A DNA stretch of 64,000 nucleotides from Deinococcus malanensis (GTDB taxonomy: Bacteria; Deinococcota; Deinococci; Deinococcales; Deinococcaceae): positions 253,411 through 317,410 of the forward strand of contig NZ_BMPP01000003.1 in NCBI RefSeq assembly GCF_014647655.1, read 5' to 3'. The notes below the pieces were generated by a model. The model did not search any database, was not told where the DNA came from, and saw nothing but the letters and a program-made list of their open reading frames with translations. The translations under genes were made by a program, and so were the position numbers. Positions 9,281 to 18,374 of this stretch are shown here, one piece after another; the stretch's first letter is position 1; every line of letters begins with the position of its first letter.

Positions 9281-9439
9281 GTCGTCGCCTCTGCCTTCTC
9301 CGGGCTGGCAAGTGCCCTCTGGGGGAAAGGCAGGTCAGGCCGAACCGCTCGCCGGCGGAACCTTTGAACCCTCTTTACCATCAATAGAAAACTGTCCATC
9401 ACTAACTTTGTTCTGGTCCTATCCCGCCGTCACGCGGTA

Positions 9440-9482
9440 TGCGAGCGCACCCACACATAAGGTTACTGTGGGCGCGCTCGCA
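9440..9482. terminator. Hairpin between convergent genes (likely bidirectional terminator)
   Basis: A 16-base arm (TGCGAGCGCACCCACA, 9440-9455) pairs with 9467-9482 with one A-C mismatch across an 11-base loop. It lies between the stops of the DUF2254 gene (+) and the secreted-protein gene (-). No U tract is evident. Confidence 0.55.
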
Positions 9483-9537
9483 GTCAGTCGAGCTCATCTT
9501 CTGAAGAGCGGTTTTTCCCCGGAAGGAGCCGCAGATC

Positions 9538-10392
9538 TCAATTGTTCCCGTCGCGAGCCCCCTCGAAATTAAACAGGATTTCGTAGGTGTCATTTCCCTC
9601 TCGCTCGGCGCTCCATTCCAGGCGGTTCTGCCCACGCTCATAGACAGCCGCTACCTTGTCGCGCTCCAGCGCGCCACCTGAAGTACGGTTGAAGCCCTGC
9701 TTTGCGAACTGCTCCCGGTAAAATTCATTCATCTGCGCGAGGGTCAGGCCGGAGCGGACCTTGACCGTAAAGTCCTCGTTCTCCTGATCTACGTCATCGA
9801 CGACCGCTCCAGCCGGCACCGACAGCTGGATTCTCGCGGGATCGTTGCGCAGCTGATCCGTGATCATCACCGGGCCATACAGGACGTAGCCAAGCTGGCC
9901 TGGGGTACTGTCCCTGAGGAGAAGTGACGTATTGCCCTGAGTGCCGGCCTGGACCCCACTCAGGTTGAACGTAGCACGGTATGAATTGCCCGGTGATTTC
10001 GCAACGCGCATCTCCACGGTATCGTTGGCTCTGCTGTACACCGAGCGGTACACGTCGCCGTCTACGCTGACCGAAACCCGCTCAAATCCCTGCTCACGCA
10101 GCTGAATGTCGTGGTGCGTGTAGATGGAATTCAGATTGGCCATGGTACGCGCGGCGAGGGTAATGGTCCGGTTGCCGTATTTCACACCCAGTATCTGGCT
10201 GTTTGGTGGCGAGGCGAGCCGGAGATTGACAGCATTTTCACTGAGGCCCTGGAGAAAACCTGGGCCATAGACAGTCCAGGGCATGTCCAGGGTCGAACCG
10301 GACAAGACTGCTCGTTGCGTTTGAGCCTGTGCCGTTACGGCAAGTGGGGCGAGCAGAGCGAGAGCGGATGTCAGGATACGAATGGTGTTCAT
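9538..10392 (-). CDS. Secreted protein, paralogue of the product at 16247-17059
   Basis: A 284-residue protein with a clear signal peptide (MNTIRILTSALALLAPLAVTAQA). It opens with LSGSTLDMPWTVYGP and carries two similar halves; each ends in a Y/F-x-x-Q-x-x-x-QGF segment (HHDIQLREQGFERVSV and EFYREQFAKQGFNRTS). The same opening and the same QGF segments occur in the protein at 16247, so the two are paralogues. AGGAGACC before ATG 10392 is the ribosome site. I do not know the family; it is a periplasmic or secreted beta-rich protein. A divergent promoter region separates it from the two-component system at 10814. Confidence 0.75.
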   Translation of the reverse strand: MNTIRILTSALALLAPLAVTAQAQTQRAVLSGSTLDMPWTVYGPGFLQGLSENAVNLRLASPPNSQILGVKYGNRTITLAARTMANLNSIYTHHDIQLREQGFERVSVSVDGDVYRSVYSRANDTVEMRVAKSPGNSYRATFNLSGVQAGTQGNTSLLLRDSTPGQLGYVLYGPVMITDQLRNDPARIQLSVPAGAVVDDVDQENEDFTVKVRSGLTLAQMNEFYREQFAKQGFNRTSGGALERDKVAAVYERGQNRLEWSAEREGNDTYEILFNFEGARDGNN

Positions 10393-10813
10393 ATTGGTCT
10401 CCTCTAGCGTGAACTTACAGATCGTGGGTGGCGCAAGCTTTGCACGGTGGCCCTAGCCGGCGCTCAGAAAGATCCCCCTTCCAAAGGTCTTCGGCGTCAT
10501 TCGGCCGGGTTCCCGTGCTGTCCGGTCCCGGACCGTGCTTGCCCCTGGTCTCCAGGAAACACACTGTCGCCGTCGTGGCATCAGGTGAGTGGTCGCATGC
10601 GTTTCCGAACAAGTCCTGTTTGTTCAAAGAGGCATATCGGCACTGACGTGGGCAGACTGCGGCTGCGGGTGCAGTCTGCTCCCGAAGACCACGGCAACAA
10701 TAGTTCCGTGCCCTGAAGTTCGACTGTTGTCGGGTTGAGGCCCCGCTGAATCGTTCATGGTGTCCTGGTGAACGCAGTAAAGTGGTCACCAGATACCTTG
10801 GAGGGTTCACCTG
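10393..10813. promoter_or_regulatory. Divergent regulatory region upstream of the two-component system
   Basis: 420 bases without a gene. Two inverted repeats stand out: GCAGACTGC/GCAGTCTGC at 10652-10679, and CTGGTGA/TCACCAG at 10765-10771 and 10786-10792. The second ends 21 bases before the response-regulator start and could be an operator. The site GGAGG at about 10801-10805 serves ATG 10814. Confidence 0.4.
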
Positions 10814-11488
10814 ATGCAGCGAATCCTGGTGGTCGATGATGATCCAGGCGTTACGAATATGCTGCGCCGGGGGCTCACCTATGACGGCTACATGGTGGAT
10901 GTCGCCGGGTCAGGAGAAGAAGCCCTCGAACTTGCGCGCGCGCATCCTCCTCACCTGGTTGTCCTTGATGTCATGATGCCCAACATGGACGGCCTGCAGG
11001 TTCTATGGCGCCTGCGTGCCGAAGACCCGCACCTGTGCGTGATCCTGCTTACCGCGAGGGATGCAGCGGCCGATCAGGTCGGGGGGCTCGAAGCCGGGGC
11101 AGATGATTACGTGGTCAAGCCTTTTACCTTCGAAATCCTGCGCGCCCGGATTCGTGCCCTGCTGCGCCGCTCAGAAGGCGAAACGGCGGACGTGCTGTCG
11201 TTCGGCAATATCGTTCTGGACGTCACGAAGCATCAGGTCTGGCAGGGCGAACGGGAAGTGATTCTGACTGCACAGGAATTCAAAGTCCTGCGTGTATTTT
11301 TTGAGCAGCCGGAACGCGTGATGAACAAATCGATGCTCCTGAGCCGGGCGTGGGACCCCGATTACGACGGGGATGACAATATCGTGGAGGTGTACGTCAA
11401 GCAGCTCCGCCAGAAGCTGGAGGTGAACGGGGAATCCCGCGTGATTCACACCATCCGCGGAGCGGGTTACGTGCTGCGTGCCCAGTAA
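10814..11488 (+). CDS. OmpR/PhoB-type response regulator
   Basis: A 224-residue DNA-binding response regulator. The receiver domain (1-115) has the acidic pocket VVDDDPGV, phospho-acceptor Asp in LVVLDVMMPNMDG, Thr in LLTARDA and Lys in DYVVKPF. The C-terminal winged helix (about 128-222) has LTAQEFKVLRVFFEQPERV and the recognition helix region NIVEVYVKQLRQKL, ending IRGAGYVL. It is phosphorylated by the histidine kinase whose gene overlaps it by 11 bases. Neighbours (two secreted paralogues, an HtrA lipoprotein, a DUF1206 protein) suggest an envelope stimulus. Confidence 0.93.
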   Translation: MQRILVVDDDPGVTNMLRRGLTYDGYMVDVAGSGEEALELARAHPPHLVVLDVMMPNMDGLQVLWRLRAEDPHLCVILLTARDAAADQVGGLEAGADDYVVKPFTFEILRARIRALLRRSEGETADVLSFGNIVLDVTKHQVWQGEREVILTAQEFKVLRVFFEQPERVMNKSMLLSRAWDPDYDGDDNIVEVYVKQLRQKLEVNGESRVIHTIRGAGYVLRAQ

Positions 11489-12917
11489 GGCTGTCTCGAT
11501 CCGCCTGCGTCTGGCCCTCTGGTACGGCGTCCTCAGCGCCATCGCCCTGTTCATCATGGCTTTCCTGAGCTACGCACTGTTTGCCCGGAGCCAGTACGTC
11601 GCCCAGGATCAGGTGCTCCGACTGAGTGCCAGACATGTGGCTGCAGGCGTCCTCGGGGCTGGTCGGTCTTACATCCTGGATACGAAGCCAGAAAGTGCCA
11701 ACATTGTGCTCAGGCTTTATAACGGCAACGAACGTCTGGTGCAGGCCACACCTGGCGCCGAGCAGGTGCCTCCAGCGTCTCCTCGAGCGACCATAGTCTC
11801 CCCCGCCGGACCCGCTTACGATCAAGCAGCGGCCATGGTGCCTGCACTTCGGGTAGATCCGGTCCAGTCCACAAAAAACGCGTTTGGAATCCTCATTATC
11901 AGGGGAGAGCGCTGGCGCCAGTATGTTCTTCCCTTAGAGAAAAACGGCCGCTTTCTCGGGTATGTGGAAGCGCTCACACCTCTTGGTCCGCTCGACCGTG
12001 CGGTCAGCGACCTGAAAAATCTGCTGTTCTCCCTCGCGGCTATTTCTCTGGTCGCTGTCATCGGCCTGGGTGGAAGCATTGCAAGGCGGGCCCTGGCTCC
12101 TATCGCTCGCCTGACCAGCACGGCCGGGGACATTGCTCAGTCTGGCGACCTGTCCCGCCGGGTCGGTCCGGTGGAGCACCCAGATGAACTCGGACGTCTC
12201 GCCATGACGTTTAACGAGATGCTCGGCAGTTTGCAGGCGTCGTCTCAAGTGCAGCAGAGATTTCTGGCCGACGCTTCACACGAACTCCGCGCGCCTCTCA
12301 CCATCATGCAGGGCAATCTGGAGCTCCTGAGATTGCATCCCGATATGGAAACTCAGGAAAAGCACGACATGCTCAGCGATGTCGAAAAGGAAACCACCAG
12401 GCTCGCCAGGCTCGTCTCAGACATGCTCCTCCTGGCCCGGCGGGATGCGGGGGTGCCCTTTCGCTCAGCGCCCCTGGACGTTTCGCGGATTGCTCTTGAA
12501 GCCTTCCGGAATGCCCAACGCCTGGCGGGAGGGCAGGTCCTGAAGCACGCGGTCCAACCAGGGGTTCGTGTCTGCGGTGATCCTGACCGGCTCCATCAAC
12601 TCATTCTGATCCTGCTGGACAATGCTCTGAAGTTCACGCCTGCGGGACGGTCTGTCGGCCTCATCGTCACGGAAGACCAAGAACGTGTCCTGCTGGTGGT
12701 CCAGGATGAGGGTCCAGGCATCCCGGCAGCGGACCAAGCGCACGTCTTTGAACGGTTCTATCGGGCAGATCCTGGACGGGCCCGCGATCCCGGAGGAACC
12801 GGTCTAGGCCTTCCCATCGCGGCGTGGATTGTGGAGCAGCATCAGGGCAGCATCGAATTGAAGAGCGAAGAAGGCCATGGGACACGGGTCGAGGTCACCC
12901 TGAAGCGCGGCGGCTAA
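11478..12917 (+). CDS. Sensor histidine kinase with HAMP domain
   Basis: A 479-residue membrane kinase starting at GTG 11478, inside the response-regulator gene. Order: a first membrane segment (about 8-30), an extracytoplasmic sensor region of about 140 residues, a second membrane segment near residue 180, a HAMP linker with ARRALAPIARLTSTAGDIA, then HisKA with phospho-acceptor His in DASHELRAPLTIMQGN. The HATPase region has the N box LDNALKFTP, G1 DEGPGIP and G2 GGTGLGLPIA. The extracytoplasmic sensor is not a family I recognise. Overlap with its partner gene indicates one transcript and coupled translation. Confidence 0.92.
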   Translation: MPSKAVSIRLRLALWYGVLSAIALFIMAFLSYALFARSQYVAQDQVLRLSARHVAAGVLGAGRSYILDTKPESANIVLRLYNGNERLVQATPGAEQVPPASPRATIVSPAGPAYDQAAAMVPALRVDPVQSTKNAFGILIIRGERWRQYVLPLEKNGRFLGYVEALTPLGPLDRAVSDLKNLLFSLAAISLVAVIGLGGSIARRALAPIARLTSTAGDIAQSGDLSRRVGPVEHPDELGRLAMTFNEMLGSLQASSQVQQRFLADASHELRAPLTIMQGNLELLRLHPDMETQEKHDMLSDVEKETTRLARLVSDMLLLARRDAGVPFRSAPLDVSRIALEAFRNAQRLAGGQVLKHAVQPGVRVCGDPDRLHQLILILLDNALKFTPAGRSVGLIVTEDQERVLLVVQDEGPGIPAADQAHVFERFYRADPGRARDPGGTGLGLPIAAWIVEQHQGSIELKSEEGHGTRVEVTLKRGG

Positions 12918-13063
12918 GCCCAGCCCAACATCGAAACGATGACTACCAGGGACGGCGTGGAATTCAGTCCCAGCCCTATTCTTTACTTTAGCCCTGAGCT
13001 TCTTCGGCTGGTGAGGCCATGGCGTCGCATAGCTTCAGGGAACAGAGCCAGCCATAAGAAAAC

Positions 13064-13900
13064 TTACTTATTCACTGGAATCGTTCGGTAACGGCTGCGA
13101 AGCAGTTCATAGGCGCCAAAGGCGACGAGCCCAGCTGCCATGAAGCTCAGGAGCCACTGCCCGTACGGGCCGTTCTCCACTGCCCGCAGGGCCTCTCTGA
13201 GACCTCCTGCTTTTTCAGGGCTGAAATCCCACGCTGCCTGAACAAAAAAGACACCAACTATCCCGATGATCAGTCCTCGCGCAGCGATGCCAACACGGCC
13301 AATGGTCGTGATGATGCGCCGCTGCGTTTCATGGCCGTCTTCCAGCTCCAGGCGCTTCATGAACATGCCGGAGTACGCGACATAGCACAGGTTCAGCGCG
13401 ACCGCCACAACAACGAGGCCACCCAACCCCACGAGAAGCTGGCCTAAGGGCAGTGACAGCAACCATCTGGTCCAGTCATCCTCGGCATTCAGATTCTGAC
13501 GGTCTGGACCGTCGAAGAGCACCAGGGCGGTTGAAAAGAAGGCCAGACTGGCATAGGCACTCCCGCTCAGGAACAGCCCGACGCGCTTGGCGAACCCCTG
13601 CAGGGTGCGGGGGTACCGCTCGGGGTTGATCACGGCCCGGTAGCCTTGCCAGAGGGCATACCCGAACAGCCCCATGGATGTGACGGCCAGGGTCACCTGG
13701 CCGAAAAGGTCCTCACCAATCATTTCTAGAACTCCACGGGTCCCTGGGGGGTGGATCGTCGCCAGGACGGCGGCCTTGGCGGTCAGCACGCCAAGCGTGA
13801 TGTAGACCATCCCTTTGACGAAATAGCCGAGGCGTGCCAACACTGTCATCCATGAGGTGGGATCAGGTTGAGCACCTTTCTTGTCCCCAGAGATTTCCAT
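13064..13900 (-). CDS. DUF1206 membrane protein
   Basis: A 278-residue protein with six predicted membrane segments in three pairs. This matches the three-fold DUF1206 repeat: LARLGYFVKGMVYITLGVLTA, then FAKRVGLFLSGSAYASLAFF, then IGRVGIAARGLIIGIVGVFF. Each repeat begins with an R-x-G-Y/L/I-x-x-x-G-x-x-Y/I pattern. Function is unknown. The gene is read opposite to the two-component system and appears leaderless. Confidence 0.88.
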   Translation of the reverse strand: MEISGDKKGAQPDPTSWMTVLARLGYFVKGMVYITLGVLTAKAAVLATIHPPGTRGVLEMIGEDLFGQVTLAVTSMGLFGYALWQGYRAVINPERYPRTLQGFAKRVGLFLSGSAYASLAFFSTALVLFDGPDRQNLNAEDDWTRWLLSLPLGQLLVGLGGLVVVAVALNLCYVAYSGMFMKRLELEDGHETQRRIITTIGRVGIAARGLIIGIVGVFFVQAAWDFSPEKAGGLREALRAVENGPYGQWLLSFMAAGLVAFGAYELLRSRYRTIPVNK

Positions 13901-13906
13901 CAGTTC

Positions 13907-13912
13907 AACCTA
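13907..13912 (-). promoter_or_regulatory. -10 box (TAGGTT) for leaderless DUF1206 transcript
   Basis: On the minus strand TAGGTT lies six bases before ATG 13900. Confidence 0.5.
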
Positions 13913-14352
13913 AATGCAGAGGTACAGCAGATGTTGTCGATTAAATGTGGTTACCTATAGATGCCTGGTCACTTTTACCAGTCACATGGCTATAAACGCG
14001 TGGGCAGCAGCGTATCGACAGAAAGTATTTTGCAGGTTACGACAGGCCTACGTCGACTGGTTGAACTGAATCAGATGATGAGCTGAACCTCAGCTGAATC
14101 CCGGCTCTGGAAGGCAACATTCAACTCGTTTTCGGTGGTCATTTCTGGTTGGTAGTCTTCGGTGTGCCACGACGAATCGACCGAATGTCAGATCGGAATC
14201 TTGTTACAAGAAGTTCAGTTCGTGAAGTGTTGCGCGGATGGCTGTAGTGGCTCATGCCAACCGGAAGTGCATGGCCATTTATCATATTTCTTTTCAGGAA
14301 CAAATAAGATCGCCAGACTCGTTACAACCACGTTCACTTTAGGAGGTGGATT
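13913..14352. other. Intergenic region upstream of the HtrA gene
   Basis: 440 bases, lower in GC than the surroundings. No gene is supported. It should hold the promoter of the protease gene, whose ribosome site AGGAGGT lies at 14341-14347. I see no clear operator. Confidence 0.4.
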
Positions 14353-15543
14353 ATGCTACGTATCCTTACGCCAGGTCTGCTCTCAATAACGGTCCTCCTG
14401 AGTGCCTGCGAACAACAGACCAGTCAACGCGCGCCTCTGACCACTTCCTCCTCTGCAGCAGCCGCTGAGTCACCAACCGCTGAGTTGGCAGCTCTGGAGT
14501 ACGAGGAGAACACGATCTCCGTCACCGACGAGAGCCAGACCGGAGTGGTGTTCATCACGCGTCGTGGCCAGATGCCCGACACGGCACCTGAAGCCAGTGA
14601 ACCAAGTCAGGGCTCGTCAGATCAGGACGTCACCGGAACAGGTTCCGGATTTTTTGTCGACGACGAGGGGTTCATCCTGACGAACTTCCATGTCGTGGAA
14701 GGGGCCCAACAACTGACCGTGCACCTTCCCGGGCGGAAACGCGAATTCCCGGCCCAGGTTGTGGGCGTGGCTCCGGAGTATGACCTGGCGCTCCTGCAGA
14801 CCACGGACATCCCCGCCGACCTGTACGACCCTTTGGAGCTGGGCGACAGTGATCAGGTGCGTGTGGGTGCAAAAGCCATCGCCATGGGATCCCCCTTCGG
14901 CCTGGAGTTCTCCGTCACTCAGGGCATCGTTTCAGCCAAGAACCGGGTGGTTCCGACCGGCATCAATGGAATCCCGCAGAACAGCATTCAGACCGATGCG
15001 GCCATCAATCCCGGCAATTCGGGCGGCCCGCTACTGAACAGTGCCGCTGAAGTGATCGGAATCAATACAATGATCCTTTCCCCAGGGACGGCGGCCTCCG
15101 GTACAGGTCAGAATGCCGGGGTTGGATTCGCCATCCCGATCAATACAGCCAAGGCGATCCTGCCGCGCTTAAAAGCAGGCGAAACAGTCAACGTACCCAG
15201 AATTGGCGTCACGGGAATACCAGTCGCGTTGCTGCCAGGCGAGGTCCGTGAGGAGTTCAATCTTCCGGACGACGGCGTGCTGGTGCAGGAGGTCTCCCCA
15301 GCAAGCCCAGCGGCAGGTGCCGGACTCGTGGGCGGCCTGCGGCGTATCGAACTGGGTGAGGCCGCGCTCCTGATGGGCGGTGACGTCATTACGAGAATTG
15401 CTGGTCAACCGGTGACCACCCTTCAGGACATCCAGACGGCGCTTGTAACCCAGCAGGCTGGAGGAACGGTGAAGCTTATGATCCAGCGCCAGGGCGAAAC
15501 GCGTGAACTCGTGCTGAACCTTTCGACTGGAGAAGTCGAATGA
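14353..15543 (+). CDS. HtrA/Deg-type serine protease lipoprotein with PDZ domain
   Basis: A 396-residue periplasmic or surface protease. The N-terminus is a lipoprotein signal with lipobox LLSAC (Cys19), then about 80 low-complexity linker residues. The trypsin-like domain (about 90-280) holds the full triad: His113 in LTNFHVVEG, Asp144 in EYDLALLQ and Ser223 in NPGNSGGPLL. One PDZ domain (about 285-390) follows, with DDGVLVQEVSPASPAAGAGL. HtrA proteins degrade misfolded envelope proteins. The stop overlaps the next start (ATGA), so the 167-residue product at 15540 is probably a partner. AGGAGGT precedes the ATG. Confidence 0.93.
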   Translation: MLRILTPGLLSITVLLSACEQQTSQRAPLTTSSSAAAAESPTAELAALEYEENTISVTDESQTGVVFITRRGQMPDTAPEASEPSQGSSDQDVTGTGSGFFVDDEGFILTNFHVVEGAQQLTVHLPGRKREFPAQVVGVAPEYDLALLQTTDIPADLYDPLELGDSDQVRVGAKAIAMGSPFGLEFSVTQGIVSAKNRVVPTGINGIPQNSIQTDAAINPGNSGGPLLNSAAEVIGINTMILSPGTAASGTGQNAGVGFAIPINTAKAILPRLKAGETVNVPRIGVTGIPVALLPGEVREEFNLPDDGVLVQEVSPASPAAGAGLVGGLRRIELGEAALLMGGDVITRIAGQPVTTLQDIQTALVTQQAGGTVKLMIQRQGETRELVLNLSTGEVE

Positions 15544-16043
15544 CCTCTGCTTCAGTACCCGAGAGGCGAAGCGTCTTGTCCCGGTTCTTCTGTGTGGTCG
15601 TGATGCTCAGCATGGGGCCAGGACCGGCAGGTGCGCTCGCGGTACAGGAAGGGGAGCTGTGGAGTGCCTTGACCATGGCGAGTGCCCGTTACATCATTCT
15701 TCCCCCGCAAATTGAAGGGAATCCCGAAGGCCTCACCGCACATCAACGCAAAATCGTACTCAAGTCCATGCGTCATGATCTGGCTGGATCGTTGAAACGC
15801 CGTTATCCCAAAGCAGCAGTGGTCACGACAATGGAAGACAGGAACGTGATCAGGGTGACTCCGGTAATCGAAGCCCCTCAGCGTCTGCTTCCGTGGGGGA
15901 AACTGGGTCTGAAGCTGATATTTGAGCGAAGAAGCGGACAGCGATTCTTGTTGAAAGAGCAGTTCACTCTGTTTAACTTGTGGCAGCAACAGGATGATGC
16001 AGCAAAATACGCCTATGACAAGCTCGTTGATAGATTACCGTAA
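15540..16043 (+). CDS. Secreted hypothetical protein translationally coupled to HtrA
   Basis: A 167-residue protein whose ATG overlaps the protease stop by four bases. Residues about 15-35 form a signal peptide (FFCVVVMLSMGPGPAGALA). The mature part includes ASARYIILPPQIEGNPEGLT, LKRRYPKAAVVTTMEDRNVI and a C-terminal WQQQDDAAKYAYDKLVDRLP. I do not recognise the family. The tight coupling suggests it acts with the protease in the envelope, as substrate, adaptor or inhibitor; this is inference. Confidence 0.7.
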   Translation: MTSASVPERRSVLSRFFCVVVMLSMGPGPAGALAVQEGELWSALTMASARYIILPPQIEGNPEGLTAHQRKIVLKSMRHDLAGSLKRRYPKAAVVTTMEDRNVIRVTPVIEAPQRLLPWGKLGLKLIFERRSGQRFLLKEQFTLFNLWQQQDDAAKYAYDKLVDRLP

Positions 16044-16066
16044 ATATTTATGGTTCAGTTTTATTA

Positions 16067-16095
16067 TTGACGTTATTGCCTGTTACCAATTCATA
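16067..16095 (+). promoter_or_regulatory. Possible promoter upstream of the secreted paralogue
   Basis: TTGACG at 16067-16072, then 17 bases, then TTCATA at 16090-16095, in an AT-rich stretch. The -35 is good and the -10 weak. It would give a leader of about 145 bases. Confidence 0.3.
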
Positions 16096-16246
16096 CAGAA
16101 CTCGGCCGAAGCATACAGTGCCAGCGAACTCCAATGAATCTATCTGCTCTAGTGAGCTGACTGCTACCATTTCACCTTCAATGCGCTTTAGAACTCGGCT
16201 TCAGTTACAGGTGCGCGGAACGCCCAGTGAACACCAGGAGGTTTAT

Positions 16247-17059
16247 ATGATCCGGCTCGCTCTGTTGATTTTAAGTCTGTTGCCCGGTGCAGCCTATGCC
16301 CAGATGAACGACGAGCGCCTGCTGTCAGGCACCACGCTCGGGCTGCCATGGGGGCTGTATGCTGGCACCACGACCAGTACGCAAGTGAACAATTCACGGC
16401 TGCGGCTCAGTGCGCCCTCTGGAGCAAAGGTGCTTGGAACTCGGTATGACCCGGGCACTCAGTCCGCGTTACTGTCCTACCGTCACGACTTGAATGCTCG
16501 CGCGGCGCTGGAGTTAGCGGTTGATCAACTCCAGCGCCAAGGTTTTGAGTTGACTTTCAGAGCCTGGCCTGCCGTGGGTCAGGCGCAGGCACTCTTGCGG
16601 CGGGGTGAACGCCTTGTCGAGATCCGCATCATTCGTGGTGCTGAGCAGGTGACCCAGGCGTTGTACCGATTTAGAGACGGGGACCTTCCGGAACGCCTGA
16701 TGGTCAAAGAGTTACCGCCATACCTGGAGGTATACGCCAGACCGGTTGACTTGAAAACCATGCAGACAGAACGCGGACGTGTCCTTCTTACTCCTCCAGG
16801 GGAGGTGCCCCTCGATCTCGCTAGTTACCGCGACGGCGTGGTGAGCCTGCAGTTCTACGGCGACTTTTCCCTGGTGCAGCTCAGGGCCTTTTATCTTCCT
16901 TTCTTTGTCTCGCAGGGATTCATCGAAATCGGCGACTCGCAAGAAGCAGCCACCGAGGCGACCCACCTGTTCGCAAGGGGCAATGAACGGCTGACAGTAG
17001 AGCTGCAGGCAAGGAAATCAACCAATCGCGCCCGAGTAGACCTCCGGTTCCAGCGGTGA
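16247..17059 (+). CDS. Secreted protein, paralogue of the product at 9538-10392
   Basis: A 270-residue secreted protein. ATG 16247 has AGGAGGT five bases upstream and starts a signal peptide (MIRLALLILSLLPGAAYA); the longer in-frame start 180 bases upstream lacks both. The mature part opens LLSGTTLGLPWGLYAG and has LELAVDQLQRQGFELTF and LRAFYLPFFVSQGFIEIG. Both QGF segments match the paralogue in position and spacing. Overall identity is low, so this is an old duplication. The fold is probably beta-rich with repeated halves; the function is unknown. Confidence 0.75.
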   Translation: MIRLALLILSLLPGAAYAQMNDERLLSGTTLGLPWGLYAGTTTSTQVNNSRLRLSAPSGAKVLGTRYDPGTQSALLSYRHDLNARAALELAVDQLQRQGFELTFRAWPAVGQAQALLRRGERLVEIRIIRGAEQVTQALYRFRDGDLPERLMVKELPPYLEVYARPVDLKTMQTERGRVLLTPPGEVPLDLASYRDGVVSLQFYGDFSLVQLRAFYLPFFVSQGFIEIGDSQEAATEATHLFARGNERLTVELQARKSTNRARVDLRFQR

Positions 17060-17101
17060 CAGGTTGCCACAGCAGGATGTCCTTCGCTCAGAGGTTGAAA
17101 A

Positions 17102-17476
17102 ATGGCAAATTTTGCCGATCTGGTGAATGAGGCACGCCTCCGGCACCTGCAAAAGGTCCAGCAGAGCGAGCAGGCGAAAAACTACGTCCGCGACGTCATG
17201 ATTCATGCGTGCGAGCAGATTGAACACAGTGGAGGCGTCCTGACCGACTCCGAGAACTGGAGCTACAACGGCCTCCATGCATTCAACCACTACACGTTGT
17301 CGTTCCCTGCTGATATCGGTATCTCTGATATGGAATTGCAGGTGGGTGGCCGGGAGTTGCCTGAAGCAGGCAACGAAATTGTAGTAGGGAATCCGGACAC
17401 GGCCGTTGTCGTCAGCAACCAGACAGAGGGCGTGGCTGCCGTGTTCGACTATGTCAAGCAGGCCGTAGAAAGCTGA
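17102..17476 (+). CDS. Conserved-looking hypothetical protein
   Basis: A 124-residue soluble protein starting at ATG 17102 behind GAGG. The first 50 residues are helical and charged (MANFADLVNEARLRHLQKVQ, then SEQAKNYVRDVMIHACEQIE). The rest looks beta-rich and ends in an amphipathic helix (VAAVFDYVKQAVES). There is no signal peptide. I do not recognise the family. Confidence 0.6.
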   Translation: MANFADLVNEARLRHLQKVQQSEQAKNYVRDVMIHACEQIEHSGGVLTDSENWSYNGLHAFNHYTLSFPADIGISDMELQVGGRELPEAGNEIVVGNPDTAVVVSNQTEGVAAVFDYVKQAVES

Positions 17477-17644
17477 TTTATCGTCTGCGCTGGCGTACCG
17501 GGGCAAGCTCCTGGCATTTCAGGATTTCCGGCGGTCACACCCATCCGGAGCCGGTCTCGGTGACCAGCTGCTCTCGTGGGGGCTTTCGATGTCAAAAATC
17601 ATTGCGCCCGCGCAGACGGTTCAGGAGGGTAAATGGACGGCAGG

Positions 17645-18187
17645 TCAATCCGCCCGGCGTGGATAGGTGCCCGGGTGTCCCGTTTCTGTGCCCTGGACCA
17701 CGGAAACACTGCCACCCGACTCTAGGACGGCCAGCCGCACCTGCGCCACATCGCTGATCCCCTGGCTGCGCAGCTGCTGTTCCAGGGACTGTCTGGAGAC
17801 GCGTGCCCGGCGCATCACCGCCTCACGGTACTGGCCGTACTCGATCAGGACCACCGGGGGATTGTCCACCACGTCGTGAAAACGCTGGGAGCGGGCGCTC
17901 AGGAAGGAGGTGGCCCACTGCAGCAGCGCCAGGCACAGCAGGGCGAGTACGCCCTCAGTGAGGTTCCGGCCCATGATCGAACTGGCGACCAGCGAGCCCG
18001 CCGCGACGTTGATCAGGAAGTCGAAGGAAGTGAAGGACGCGAATGTGCGCGCGCCAAAGCCGCGCGCGATAAAAATCACCAGTATGTAGAGCAGGGCCAC
18101 CGAGAGGATGACGCGCACGAAGAACTCGACTGACCAGCCGCCCTGCGGCGTCAGGAGGGCTTGCAAGACCGAGAGCCACGTGTCCAT
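17645..18187 (-). CDS. DUF421 (YetF-type) membrane protein
   Basis: A 180-residue protein with three N-terminal membrane segments, FFVRVILSVALLYILVIFIA, FTSFDFLINVAAGSLVASSI and GVLALLCLALLQWATSFLSA. The DUF421 cytoplasmic domain follows: DNPPVVLIEYGQYREAVMRR, SLEQQLRSQGI and VRLAVLESGGSVSVV. YetF-like proteins are envelope proteins; in Bacillus some relatives affect spore membranes. The biochemical role is not established. The length is typical of the shorter members. Confidence 0.9.
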   Translation of the reverse strand: MDTWLSVLQALLTPQGGWSVEFFVRVILSVALLYILVIFIARGFGARTFASFTSFDFLINVAAGSLVASSIMGRNLTEGVLALLCLALLQWATSFLSARSQRFHDVVDNPPVVLIEYGQYREAVMRRARVSRQSLEQQLRSQGISDVAQVRLAVLESGGSVSVVQGTETGHPGTYPRRAD

Positions 18188-18192
18188 GAGTC

Positions 18193-18198
18193 ACCCTA
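18193..18198 (-). promoter_or_regulatory. -10 box (TAGGGT) for leaderless DUF421 transcript
   Basis: On the minus strand TAGGGT lies five bases before ATG 18187. Confidence 0.45.
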
Positions 18199-18374
18199 CC
18201 GCACGACCAGCCTGAACAGATTCGTGGAGCAGGGTACACCCTCTCCATCCCTGAGCAGCCTCGTGCTACTGTGGCCACACAAAACGCCGCGTCAGCGGCA
18301 GGTCACAGTGGCTATACGCTGACCTGGTGGAGCCCGCACAATCGGCTCCGCCTTGTCTTTTCCCCGGAGGCTCC

